A stretch of DNA of 13,316 nucleotides from Verrucomicrobiaceae bacterium (GTDB taxonomy: Bacteria; Verrucomicrobiota; Verrucomicrobiae; Verrucomicrobiales; Akkermansiaceae). A program made the position numbers and the translations under genes. The notes under the pieces are model-generated. The model had not been told where the DNA came from and made no database searches. It worked only from the letters and a program-made list of their open reading frames with translations. Where the stretch lies: NCBI GenBank assembly GCA_947372405.1, contig CANBTO010000077.1, positions 1 through 13,316 of the forward strand, in the 5' to 3' direction. This document shows positions 9,101 to 13,316 of this stretch, one piece after another. How positions within the stretch are numbered: position 1 is the stretch's first letter; every line of letters starts with the position of its first letter.

Positions 9101-12100
9101 CGGCGAGCCGGTGCCCCAGTCGAAATTCACCTGCGCGTCGGTGCGTGTGAACTTCAGGTTGGTGAAGTCCATGTTGTCGTAATACTCGCCCTTGAGTCCG
9201 GTGCCGGCGGTTCCCACGATGATGCTCACGGTGCCGGGATCGGAAGTCGTCTTGCTGTCGGTCACCTGGAAGGTGAAGGAGTCGGTGCCGGTGTAGCCGC
9301 CGGCTGGCGTGTAGGTTAGATTGGGAGGGATGCCACTGAGTGTGCCGTGGGCTGGCGCGGTGACGTTGGTGAAGGAAACGGAGGCATCACGGCATGACGT
9401 GCCGGTTAGCGTGATCGCCTTGGCTCCGATGGTGGCCACGACCTGCGGGGTGGCCACGGCATTGAGGTTGGTAATGCCAGCGAGCGGGCTGGTTGCCGCC
9501 TCGATGGTGGCGATGGTGGTGAGGAGGGGGGCGTATTTGGATGATGCATGGTCCCAGGTATCGCGATATGCGTACAACGTGGGCAAGGTCCAGCGGGCGG
9601 CGTCCCCATAACCCGCCAGCACGTTGAGCGCGGGAATCTGATAGTTTTCCTCGAAGCCAAAGCCCACCGGCGTCTCCAGCATGGCAAGGGCCACCGGAAT
9701 GGTTTCCGCGAATTTGAACTTCGCCATGGTTTGAATTCCCTTGGTGCGGGAACCCCCGCTCCACATGCGGTCGGCCTGGCATTCGTAGGCGGCGAGGTTG
9801 ATGATATCCTGCGGCAGCGCCTGCACATCCGCTTGCGTGAGGCTGTTGTAAACGAAATCCGAAACTCCCTGGCGGGTGTAGGAATCGGGCTGTTTCAAAC
9901 CGGCCTGGACCGCCGGATAGAGCAGGTTTTTGGCTGCGTTGATCGTGTATGCGCCCAGATTCGCGCCGCCATTGACCTGGTAGCCATAGATCGCATCGCC
10001 AAAGAGGGCGAAACCCAGGCATCCATTGGAAAGCTGGATGGGATCATCCCATACGATCACATCGGGATCGGTGGCGTTGGTTGTGAACGCGCTGAGCATT
10101 GGCGTGAGCTGCGCGCTCGCGGTGGCGGGGTCATACCAGCGCAGCGCGGTAGCGGCGTTGGCCCGAACCCATGAATTGGTCTCGACGGTTTTGTCCAACC
10201 GCTGGGTGATCGTCGGCAGGGCGGTGGTGTCCTTGAACAGTCCCAGCACCTGGCATGCGCCCATGCGGGCGTTGGCATCACTGCCGGTGACCATGCCGCG
10301 CAAGGTGGTGAGTTCCGTGCCACTCAGCGTGCGGGTGCCCAGTTGGTTGGCGGCGTCGTTTCGTACCAGCGGATCAAACTCGCTCAGGGCGGCTATCAAC
10401 TGGGTGGTGGTGTAATTGACACAATCCTGTTTGAAAGTTGCTGCGGCGATTGCGTTATCGATCTTGGTTGTGGCCAAGTTATGCGCCGGGTTGCTGTTCT
10501 TGCCAGTGATGTAAAGCCGCTGCAGCGGCAGCGAATAGGCCAGGAGATAGCTGGCTGTGGGGGTGATGAAGCCGGCCCCGGGCAAAGAGTAATAGCACCC
10601 GCTGAAACCCAGATAGGTGCCGCCCTCCGTCGTGCCCGCGCCGTAATAATCGTAGCTGTATTCCGCGCCGTCATAGACGAATGAACCATCGGTGCGGCGT
10701 TCCAAATCGAGAGACCAGCGCACTTGCTGCAAGTAGCGGGCGACCGCCTCCGGCCCGCCCATATTGGCACCCAGAGCTTCCCAGAAATAGCTGAAGCCCA
10801 CGCCCGTGTGGCCGTATTCGCGTCCCGGGAAGCCCGCAAGGGCCAACCGGCTGAAATACTCGGTTTCCGCCAGACGGGTGCTGGTTGCGGGCTGGGAATT
10901 GTCCTGAATACCGAAGAGCACGGCGCACGCCGGATCCTTGCCGTTGGAGGCATGCGCCAACACCGGCAGGTGCTCGCCATAAGGAACGCCTCCCTTGTTG
11001 ACATATGAAGCAAAGAAATCCGAACCACGCTGGATTGCCGGGTCGATGGACGGATCGACTGGCTGGCCCGCAGTCACCAGGGCCTTTTTACCCAAGACGA
11101 GGGCGATGTTGGCAGGCAGGCCGCACTGGTTCAGCGCGCCATACCCGACAGTGGAACGGCGGCCCGTGCCGTCCGGCCGCACCAGTGCGGGATCGTGACC
11201 GAAGGTGCCGTACATGCTCTGCGACTGCGCGAGCTTGATCGTGTATTGGTTAAGTCCGGACACCACATTGGCATCGCCCGTGCTCAGGTAATACTCGGAG
11301 AGGAACAGGCTGATATAACCCCAATGCCACATGTCGAGGCCCTGTATCCTAGGGCCTGTGGACGCCAGCGAACGGGCAAATGTCTGGAGCTGGGTTTGCA
11401 CGGCGGCGTAATTGGGATCGCCAGGCTGCACGCCGGCCAACAGCGCCAGACCGGTGATCGCCCCGCCATAGTTGCTCGTCAGATAGAAATTCGGGTTCGC
11501 GAGGACATCGGTGACCAGCCTGGTACGGGCGGCGGCCAGGATCGCAGTGGATTTCGGGCAACTGTAGGGAGCGGAGGTGGCGTAATCGCCCATGATGGTC
11601 ATGGCAATGTTCACGTCGGCGATATCGCCCGCCCGCCAGCGTTTGACGCGCAGGGTGCCGGCTCCGGTTTTTTCGGCATCCCCGATGGCCAGACCGATGG
11701 CCTTGCGGCAATCACTGGTGAACAGCGGCACGGTGCCGGTGCTGGCGGCCATCGCGCCGAGGATCACATCGTCAACCGCAAGCACGGCGTTGCCCGGTGC
11801 GCTGGCCACCGTGACCAGGATCTGGCGGCTAAGGGCGGTCTGCCGCCCCTCCTGCCCAACGTCGGCGGAATTCTTGATTGCAGGGTCCGACAACAAGTTC
11901 GAGGAATCGATGTAGATCCATCCGCGCAGCCCGGTGGCCCCCAGGTTGTAGGTTCTGGCATAGCGCGGCGATGCGTTGGCGTCCGCCTTGAGCGCGGCGA
12001 TGGCCCCCCCTGCGGTAAGGTCGGGATTGGCCGAAAAGGCTTGGACCCTTGCCGACAAGGCTAACAGTATGGCGAGGCCTATGGCACCCCGTCGGGCGCA

Positions 12101-12121
12101 AGGTCTGGTGGTGATTTCCAT
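2888..12121 (-). CDS. Giant secreted multidomain protein (DUF6288-like, PA14, cadherin-like, PATR, YDG/MBG)
   Basis: An uninterrupted 3077-residue protein. The ATG at 12119-12121 gives a good signal peptide: basic n-region (RPCARRG), hydrophobic AIGLAILLALSA and likely cleavage after VQA (about 28). Residues 30-545 resemble DUF6288 proteins of Verrucomicrobiota and Planctomycetota: a PDZ-like part (about 95-178, RQILVTV, VDDVILGA, RVKRWRAG), then CPKS (188) and an alpha-toroid-like region with LDMWHWGYISLF and REYGHTGVGFSYFWEALGAN. About 550-880 is HEAT-like helical. Cadherin-like (Big_17-type) domains follow at about 885-970, 1122-1203, 1546-1633, 1636-1723, 1725-1812 and 2113-2200. PA14 is at 974-1100, autotransporter-associated beta-strand repeats within 1210-1545, a beta-sandwich of unknown family at 1817-2000, Ig-like domains at 2001-2110 and 2205-2292, YDG/MBG modules at 2296-2933, DADGDGL at 2961-2967 and a C-terminal module at 2985-3077. 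The role is probably cell-surface or extracellular, in glycan or particle binding; whether the N-terminal domain is an enzyme is unknown. No clear ribosome site precedes the start. Confidence 0.93.
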   Translation of the reverse strand: MEITTRPCARRGAIGLAILLALSARVQAFSANPDLTAGGAIAALKADANASPRYARTYNLGATGLRGWIYIDSSNLLSDPAIKNSADVGQEGRQTALSRQILVTVASAPGNAVLAVDDVILGAMAASTGTVPLFTSDCRKAIGLAIGDAEKTGAGTLRVKRWRAGDIADVNIAMTIMGDYATSAPYSCPKSTAILAAARTRLVTDVLANPNFYLTSNYGGAITGLALLAGVQPGDPNYAAVQTQLQTFARSLASTGPRIQGLDMWHWGYISLFLSEYYLSTGDANVVSGLNQYTIKLAQSQSMYGTFGHDPALVRPDGTGRRSTVGYGALNQCGLPANIALVLGKKALVTAGQPVDPSIDPAIQRGSDFFASYVNKGGVPYGEHLPVLAHASNGKDPACAVLFGIQDNSQPATSTRLAETEYFSRLALAGFPGREYGHTGVGFSYFWEALGANMGGPEAVARYLQQVRWSLDLERRTDGSFVYDGAEYSYDYYGAGTTEGGTYLGFSGCYYSLPGAGFITPTASYLLAYSLPLQRLYITGKNSNPAHNLATTKIDNAIAAATFKQDCVNYTTTQLIAALSEFDPLVRNDAANQLGTRTLSGTELTTLRGMVTGSDANARMGACQVLGLFKDTTALPTITQRLDKTVETNSWVRANAATALRWYDPATASAQLTPMLSAFTTNATDPDVIVWDDPIQLSNGCLGFALFGDAIYGYQVNGGANLGAYTINAAKNLLYPAVQAGLKQPDSYTRQGVSDFVYNSLTQADVQALPQDIINLAAYECQADRMWSGGSRTKGIQTMAKFKFAETIPVALAMLETPVGFGFEENYQIPALNVLAGYGDAARWTLPTLYAYRDTWDHASSKYAPLLTTIATIEAATSPLAGITNLNAVATPQVVATIGAKAITLTGTSCRDASVSFTNVTAPAHGTLSGIPPNLTYTPAGGYTGTDSFTFQVTDSKTTSDPGTVSIIVGTAGTGLKGEYYDNMDFTNLKFTRTDAQVNFDWGTGSPDALIGPDTFSVRWNGLLLVPETATYKFSTLNSDGVRLYVSGVLVIDEFSDNATHWKDGSSVNLTAGQMVEVQMQYYENTGSAVAKLKWTGPSFAGVNGAVIGSQWLFDGTGMTRTPYAHAQSLTLMQNTAQVITLTGSGGSLAYAVVTQPSHGVLTGTAPNLTYTPATNYNGADSFTFLVNNGTGNSAPATVTLGIMAGLPSSYNWSSATSGNWSVAGNWTPDAPAATGQANYFLNFTPAGTYTVTHDLNNGFQVNQLNFAGAVTLAGTNSIAPTANGSVLPQINQNSGNTVNINTPLSLASTTTFGGTGSGQTTLNGLLSGTGGIFKSSPGTLTVTGLKNNTYSGGTAINSGKIYVYDVRTFQGLGTGTITLNGGILHLDRSNLSNNMIVNGGSVLMDNGYGSLLAGPITNNAGLNVDVWYVNQPISGVISGTGGITMTSQYGGQLVLSATNTYTGPTRVVSGTLTCSTSSSLGTGTLDISTGAKAALNYTGTRTIAGLTLGGTAMAAGTYGSTSSTATNKNDTWFSGTGTVTAGAPNSAPVATPQSVSTTEDTAKPITLTATDANGNPLTYSVVRQPAHGTLSGSPPNVTYAPMLHYNGSDSFTFKANDGTLDSASAAVSITVTAVNDAPMAAAQSVTAGQGAAKAITLTGTDVEGSALTYAIVAPPAHGTLSGTPPNVTYTSNANYSGFDGFTFKANDGTLDSTPAPVSITVVANSAPVATSRSVTTTKNIAKTITLAGSDVEGSTLTYAIVTPPAHGTLSGMPPNVTFTPTTDYTGPDSFTFKVNDGLLDSPPATVSITVTDGSSGQLTWGAPTAITGAGNIKSAGVSNLAGANFGITSGTTTTVPASETGTVSVEFRSLRSGQNVTLSNGINVAADSTWGNWGFASGNSAVAGNFGIVLDSNLGIETPGATAATVTLSNLTVGAQYRFQFFTDSTGSNSQTISGSAAINSQNGQFVAGTFTADATSRVLTVTRNSSFAVVNALTIGIVDTPPTLASIVDDRSGGPVAPNTLATYTVTFSKDMDANTVSAADFGNAGTSAIAIGMITETTPGVFTVPVTPTSTGTLQLKINAGAVLNDATGNAMDTTSAIIDDTTITVRPVNTAPVANSQSISTAVNTPSPITLSVSDAESDPLTYVLINAPAHGTLIGTGPNVTYAPVPDYIGPDSFTFKVNDGILDSAEAMVSILVTTPSPTTVASSPGVTVVYGSTVTFTAMVTGPTYGTVTFKDGGTILGTGTLDSGTATFATNTLAAGSHSITAGYDGDPIYNSSVSSALNFTVTAKPLSITGVTASNKIYDGTTAAVLTGGAVSGGLVGSDVVTMAPGSGAFSSANVGTWAVTASGYSLGGAAAGNYTLSVQPTVPNASITARPIQLTGTRVYDGTTTAAANVLTISNNVDGGNLTLSGSTSLGGKDVGAQAIQSVFATPFRVQSAKGNTGSGNSTSINVNLASTPTNGNTLVAVISTRGTSAGRVSAISGGGVTWSRVSQAANTNGSTMEIWYGPGVSTGTTGITITQANLRSAAVVMEYNGLLTPASVDLAANNTGNSNAPVTGTTATFTNQANELWIGGIGIVSSTPTLSAVTNSFAAVDNAVTTSNTAGNNARVYALERIVTATGSAFSGGNLSATAQWSGAIATFKARSLMNLSISGSAAANYTLTGFTGEVTITPKNLAVSGLATSNRMYDATTAAALTGTAALLTAQAPGAGTTSDGKPYTGDTLTLGGTANGTFADKHAASNKPVSVTGITLGGAQAGDYNLIQQTGLTASVTQLPITVTAVSATKTYDGTTTASGPPTCYPALASGDSTTVLFQTFASAAAGTTNKVIIPSITINDGNSGANYAVTLVNYTTGTINKAPATVTLGGLSQTYDGSPKSATAITDPAGKSVTLTYNGSTTAPTAIGNYTVNATINDSNYSGNATSNLVIAAQSITEWQNSHFTSTEISNGLADDNADADGDGLTNRSEYALGTDPRSSSQQPLAIAQPGGGQFTLSFLARRATGTGYAGLTRKYTVESTANPANPASWQPVTGYTNLVGGTQTSNIVGDDQTVTVTVPANAAAQFYRLNVRVE
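4184..4831 (-). other. Domain inserted inside a YDG module of the giant protein
   Basis: Residues about 2431-2646 interrupt a YDG module. Residues 2379-2430 (RPIQLTGTRVYDGTTTAAAN to GGKDVGAQAI) are the first half of a YDG unit. Its expected ending, LSISGSAAANYTLTGFTGEVTITPK, appears only at 2655-2679. Between them lies a beta-rich block with FRVQSAKGNTG, GNTLVAVISTRG, EIWYGPGVS, VMEYNGL, ANELWIGGIGI and WSGAIATFKA, recognisable as a free-standing secreted-protein domain seen elsewhere after VQ-type openings. The nesting is read directly from the order of motifs; how it arose is inferred. Confidence 0.6.
6686..7486 (-). repeat. Tandem array of three cadherin-like domain repeats
   Basis: Three consecutive copies of an 88-90 residue cadherin-like (Big_17-type) unit at residues about 1546-1633, 1636-1723 and 1725-1812. 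Each has APVA/APMA, then ITL, PLTY/ALTY/TLTY, PPAHGTLSG or QPAHGTLSG, PPNVTY/F, DSFTFK or DGFTFK, and NDGxLDS. The similarity is also clear in DNA, with the HGT codons spaced 267-270 bases apart. Three more diverged copies lie elsewhere in the protein (about 885-970, 1122-1203, 2113-2200). Such units usually form elongated stalks. The DNA similarity makes the array prone to unequal recombination. Confidence 0.85.
7487..8494 (-). other. Autotransporter-associated beta-strand repeat region of the giant protein
   Basis: Residues about 1210-1545. The region opens with YNWSSATSGNWSVAGNW, the tryptophan-rich start common in secreted Verrucomicrobiota beta-helix proteins. It has two good copies of the autotransporter-associated repeat: GTLTVTGLKNNTYSGGTAIN (about 1339-1358) and GQLVLSATNTYTGPTRVVSG (1452-1471). 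This predicts a right-handed beta-helix passenger-like segment. There is no autotransporter beta-barrel at the C-terminus of this protein, so the name reflects the repeat family and not the secretion route. Confidence 0.8.
8822..9202 (-). other. PA14 domain of the giant protein
   Basis: Residues about 974-1100 show the PA14 pattern: GLKGEYYDNMDFTNL at the start, FSVRWNGLLLVPETATYKF, then LNSDGVRLYVSGVLVIDEF, a basic/tryptophan HWKDGS, and VEVQMQYYENTGSAVAKLKW near the end. PA14 is a beta-barrel often acting in carbohydrate binding and found in adhesins and glycosidases. The DGVRLY stretch holds the usual ligand- or calcium-contacting aspartate region. It sits between the first and second cadherin-like domains. 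Confidence 0.85.
10487..12034 (-). other. DUF6288-like N-terminal region of the giant protein (PDZ-like plus alpha-toroid)
   Basis: Residues about 30-545. The first third has PDZ-like logic: a strand ILVTV, a 'value-for-concept' segment NAVLAVDDVILGA, a helix RKAIGLAIGDAEK and a final strand LRVKRWRAG. It runs into MGDYATSAPYSCPKS, which I associate with DUF6288. Helical segments rich in G, W and H follow (LDMWHWGYISLFLSEYYLSTGD; GTGRRSTVGYGALNQCGLP; EYGHTGVGFSYFWEALGANMGGP), reminiscent of alpha/alpha-toroid folds of the prenyltransferase or polysaccharide-lyase kind. Conserved histidines, cysteines and acidic residues are present, but no known active-site set can be assigned. Confidence 0.6.
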
Positions 12122-12417
12122 GAAGGCGGCGCTTCGTATGACGACTGTAGGGTTGAATTTCGAATCTAAATCCGCGCATCCTGCTTATCAGTGCGGAACC
12201 AGCGCTGCTGGCTATATTCGCAGATTGTGTCTCTGGGGATGTCAGGCAACAAAAATCCGTCACAGATACTGTCCTTGTTTCAAGGATGGTGGTTCATTGT
12301 CCGCGGAGCTCCGTTGACGGTCGGATGGCACATTCCTGCAAGAAGACCGGAAGGCAATTTCATCCAGCGAAAACCTTTCGCCTCGCTCAATCCAATGGAG
12401 GTGTGCCGTACGTTCAA
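12122..12417. other. Intergenic region upstream of the giant gene
   Basis: These 296 bases hold no convincing gene. They should contain the promoter and 5' leader of the giant gene, transcribed leftward, but I could not pick a reliable -35/-10 pair. Visible structures are a hairpin TCCTTG/CAAGGA with a 3-base loop (12272-12286) and the 10-bp palindrome CGGAGCTCCG (12304-12313). The hairpin lies 132 bases past the miniature gene's stop on the minus strand without a directly adjacent U-run, so it is a poor terminator candidate. Confidence 0.35.
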
Positions 12418-12693
12418 TCACTCGACACGGACGCTCAGACGGTAGAATTGGATTTGACCTGTGACAGGCATCGTGACCGTGACGGTTTGGTCATCGCCGG
12501 TGATGTTGCTGCTCTGGGTGCCGCCGACGAGGTTGGTGTAGCCGGTCACAGGCTGCCATGAGGCGGGATTGGCAGGGTTGGTGGTGCTTTCCACGGTATA
12601 TTTGCGTGTGAGACCGGTGTAGCCGGTGCCGGTCGCGCGGTGGGCCAGGAAGCTGAGGGTGAACTGGCCGCCACCGGGCGCTGCGATGGCCAG
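12418..12693. repeat. Direct repeat, right copy (3' end of miniature gene)
   Basis: Partner of the repeat at 2888-3163: same length, same orientation, about 88% identical by eye. It encodes the C-terminal 91 residues and stop of the miniature paralogue. Together the copies bracket the entire giant gene and its upstream region, a spacing of 9,530 bases. Confidence 0.9.
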
Positions 12694-12828
12694 GTTGGCT
12701 GCTGTGGCGACCGCGGTGGCATCGTAAGTCCGCGTGCCGGTGATCTGGATGGGGCGGGTGGTGATGGTGGCGATCTCGCCGTCTGCGGTGAGGTCCGGGG
12801 GCGCGGCATGGACCGAGGCGGACGGCAT
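12418..12828 (-). pseudogene. Miniature, internally deleted paralogue of the giant protein (3' part)
   Basis: From ATG 12826-12828 to the TGA at 12418-12420 the frame gives 136 residues made of three blocks in the same order as in the giant protein. Block 1 is MPSASVHAAPPDLTADGEIA, the end of a signal peptide plus a match to giant residues 33-42 (PDLTAGGAIA). Block 2 is RPIQITGTRTYDATAVATAA, a YDG beginning matching giant 2380-2400. Block 3 (from AIAAPGGGQF to YRLSVRVE) is the complete C-terminal module, matching giant 2988-3077. Everything between is absent. Starting at this ATG leaves only eight residues before a plausible VHA cleavage site, too short for a signal peptide. The frame is open upstream into RFFL but is then cut by TGA at 12841-12843. 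I therefore favour a decayed deletion derivative over a functional small secreted protein, though the C-terminal frame is intact and the product could be made. Confidence 0.6.
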
Positions 12829-12840
12829 CAGGAAGAAGCG

Positions 12841-12990
12841 TCACAACGCGGTGATAACCGGGCGGGTGCAACGCCCATTTTGGTGGACAAGATCCTCGTA
12901 GTTGGAAACGGCGCCTGCCCGAGCGGGTGAAACATCGCACCCGGTTGGGGGGATGGCAGGGATGTTTTGAGGTGTTAGCCTGGTCCTCAT
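12841..12990 (-). pseudogene. 5' part of the miniature gene, cut by in-frame TGA
   Basis: An ATG at 12988-12990 is preceded by AAAGGAGA (12996-13003) at suitable spacing, one of the best ribosome binding sites in the window. The frame runs 49 codons (MRTRLTPQNIPAIP through RCTRPVITAL) to a TGA at 12841-12843. It continues in the same frame as RFFLMPSASVHA into the miniature paralogue. Reading through the TGA would join VITAL to RFFLMPSASVHA, a credible hydrophobic core and cleavage site behind a basic RCTR. This suggests the TGA is a nonsense mutation within the original signal peptide. The first 35 residues match nothing I recognise and make an unusually long n-region, so a short leader peptide or chance frame is possible. 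Confidence 0.4.
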
Positions 12991-12995
12991 GGAAA

Positions 12996-13003
12996 TCTCC
13001 TTT
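12996..13003 (-). promoter_or_regulatory. Strong Shine-Dalgarno before ATG 12990
   Basis: AAAGGAGA on the minus strand ends five bases before ATG 12988-12990. It supports that start for the interrupted miniature gene and resembles the site in front of the ABC ATPase (AAGGAGA at 1634-1640). The giant gene, the permease and the oxidoreductase lack an equally clear site. Confidence 0.55.
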
Positions 13004-13013
13004 GATACATGCG

Positions 13014-13027
13014 CGCTGAAGTCAGCG
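13014..13027. promoter_or_regulatory. Operator-like palindrome between divergent genes
   Basis: CGCTGA/TCAGCG with a 2-base centre forms a 14-bp near-perfect palindrome. It lies in the 112-bp gap between the divergent miniature gene and the FAD oxidoreductase, where a regulator binding site or transcript hairpin would be reasonable. No promoter elements could be placed around it with confidence, so the role is speculative. Confidence 0.25.
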
Positions 13028-13102
13028 TTATCATGACCCGCCTCGGTTTGTTGGAAACCAGCTTGCCTGAACCCTGGAACACCGTCTTGATCCTCTGAAT
13101 CC

Positions 13103-13316
13103 ATGAAGCATCCATTCAAGTGCCGCACCTCCCGTTTCCTGAAAGCATTCCTAACCGCCGGGCTTGCAACGTCCGCCATTGCTTCCGAAGAGTCCGTGCC
13201 ACCGCATGACGTAGTGGTTTATGGTGATTCGTCCGCTGCCGTGACTGCGGCCATCTCCGCGAAGCGCGAAGGGCGTTCGGTCGTTCTGGTGAATCCCACC
13301 GGCTTTCCCGGCGGTA
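13103..13316 (+). CDS. Secreted FAD-dependent oxidoreductase, N-terminal part (runs off right edge)
   Basis: The frame from ATG 13103-13105 stays open for 71 codons to the right edge. It starts with a basic n-region (MKHPFKCRTSRFLK), a hydrophobic AFLTAGLATSAIA and a probable cleavage near residue 27-28. After a short linker comes the dinucleotide-binding beta-alpha-beta unit HDVVVYGDSSAAVTAAISAK (36-54), REGRSVVLVNP and GFPGG. This matches FAD_oxidored (PF12831-type) proteins, in which YDVVVYG-x-T/S-x-A-G, REGRSVLLVEP and LGG are usual; these are frequently exported in Verrucomicrobiota and Planctomycetota. Two positions are unusual: alanine at 45 where glycine is common, and asparagine at 64 where glutamate normally binds the FAD ribose. 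The rest of the enzyme, including substrate residues, lies outside the window. It is divergent from the miniature gene. No clear Shine-Dalgarno is visible. Confidence 0.85.
   Translation, partial: MKHPFKCRTSRFLKAFLTAGLATSAIASEESVPPHDVVVYGDSSAAVTAAISAKREGRSVVLVNPTGFPGG

Noticed and set aside
2888..12693. Composite mobile element flanked by direct repeats
   Set aside because: The repeats are protein-coding C-terminal modules. No transposase or integrase, terminal inverted repeats or target duplication were seen.
12841..13179. Extension of the minus-strand frame upstream to an ATG at 13179
   Set aside because: It would overlap the start and signal peptide of the plus-strand oxidoreductase, its first part (MADVASPAVRNAFRKREVRH) is antisense to that gene, and the ATG at 12990 has a strong ribosome binding site.

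Overview
The window reads as chromosome of a fairly GC-rich bacterium, most likely a Verrucomicrobiota (Luteolibacter/Haloferula-like) or a close planctomycete-type relative. This rests on family content only: a DUF6288-type N-terminal region, autotransporter-associated beta-strand repeats, YDG/MBG modules and an 'FYRL' C-terminal module in one giant secreted protein, next to a secreted FAD-dependent oxidoreductase. No rRNA, tRNA, transposase, integrase or CRISPR array was seen.

Layout, left to right. (1) Positions 1-641, minus strand: 5' part of a two-helix membrane protein that runs off the left edge. (2) Positions 642-957: no intact gene, but a 59-codon relic of the N-terminus of a COG3618-type amidohydrolase (713-892) and a hairpin (901-940). 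(3) Positions 958-2756, minus strand: a two-gene ABC export operon, MacB/LolC-like permease first and LolD/MacB-like ATPase second, 14 bases apart. (4) Positions 2888-12121, minus strand: one uninterrupted 3077-codon gene, about 69% of the window. It encodes a secreted multidomain protein: signal peptide, PDZ-like and alpha-toroid DUF6288-like region, HEAT-like helices, cadherin-like repeats, PA14, beta-strand repeats, Ig-like and YDG/MBG modules, a calcium-binding-type DxDxDG stretch, and a C-terminal module. (5) Positions 12418-12990, minus strand: a miniature, internally deleted relative of the giant gene. It keeps a signal-peptide end, a YDG scrap and the complete C-terminal module, and is cut by one in-frame TGA. 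(6) Positions 13103-13316, plus strand: start of a secreted FAD-dependent oxidoreductase that runs off the right edge, divergent from the miniature gene.

The most interesting part is the giant/miniature pair. A 276-bp segment encoding the C-terminal module occurs twice in direct orientation (2888-3163 and 12418-12693, about 88% identical by eye) and flanks the whole giant gene. The miniature gene has three blocks in the same order as in the giant protein with everything between them missing. Inside the giant protein, a YDG module appears split by a nested domain of about 215 residues. The ABC exporter shares the strand with the giant gene and lies just downstream, but nothing in the sequence links them functionally. 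All family assignments come from recognising residues by eye; no database search was run.
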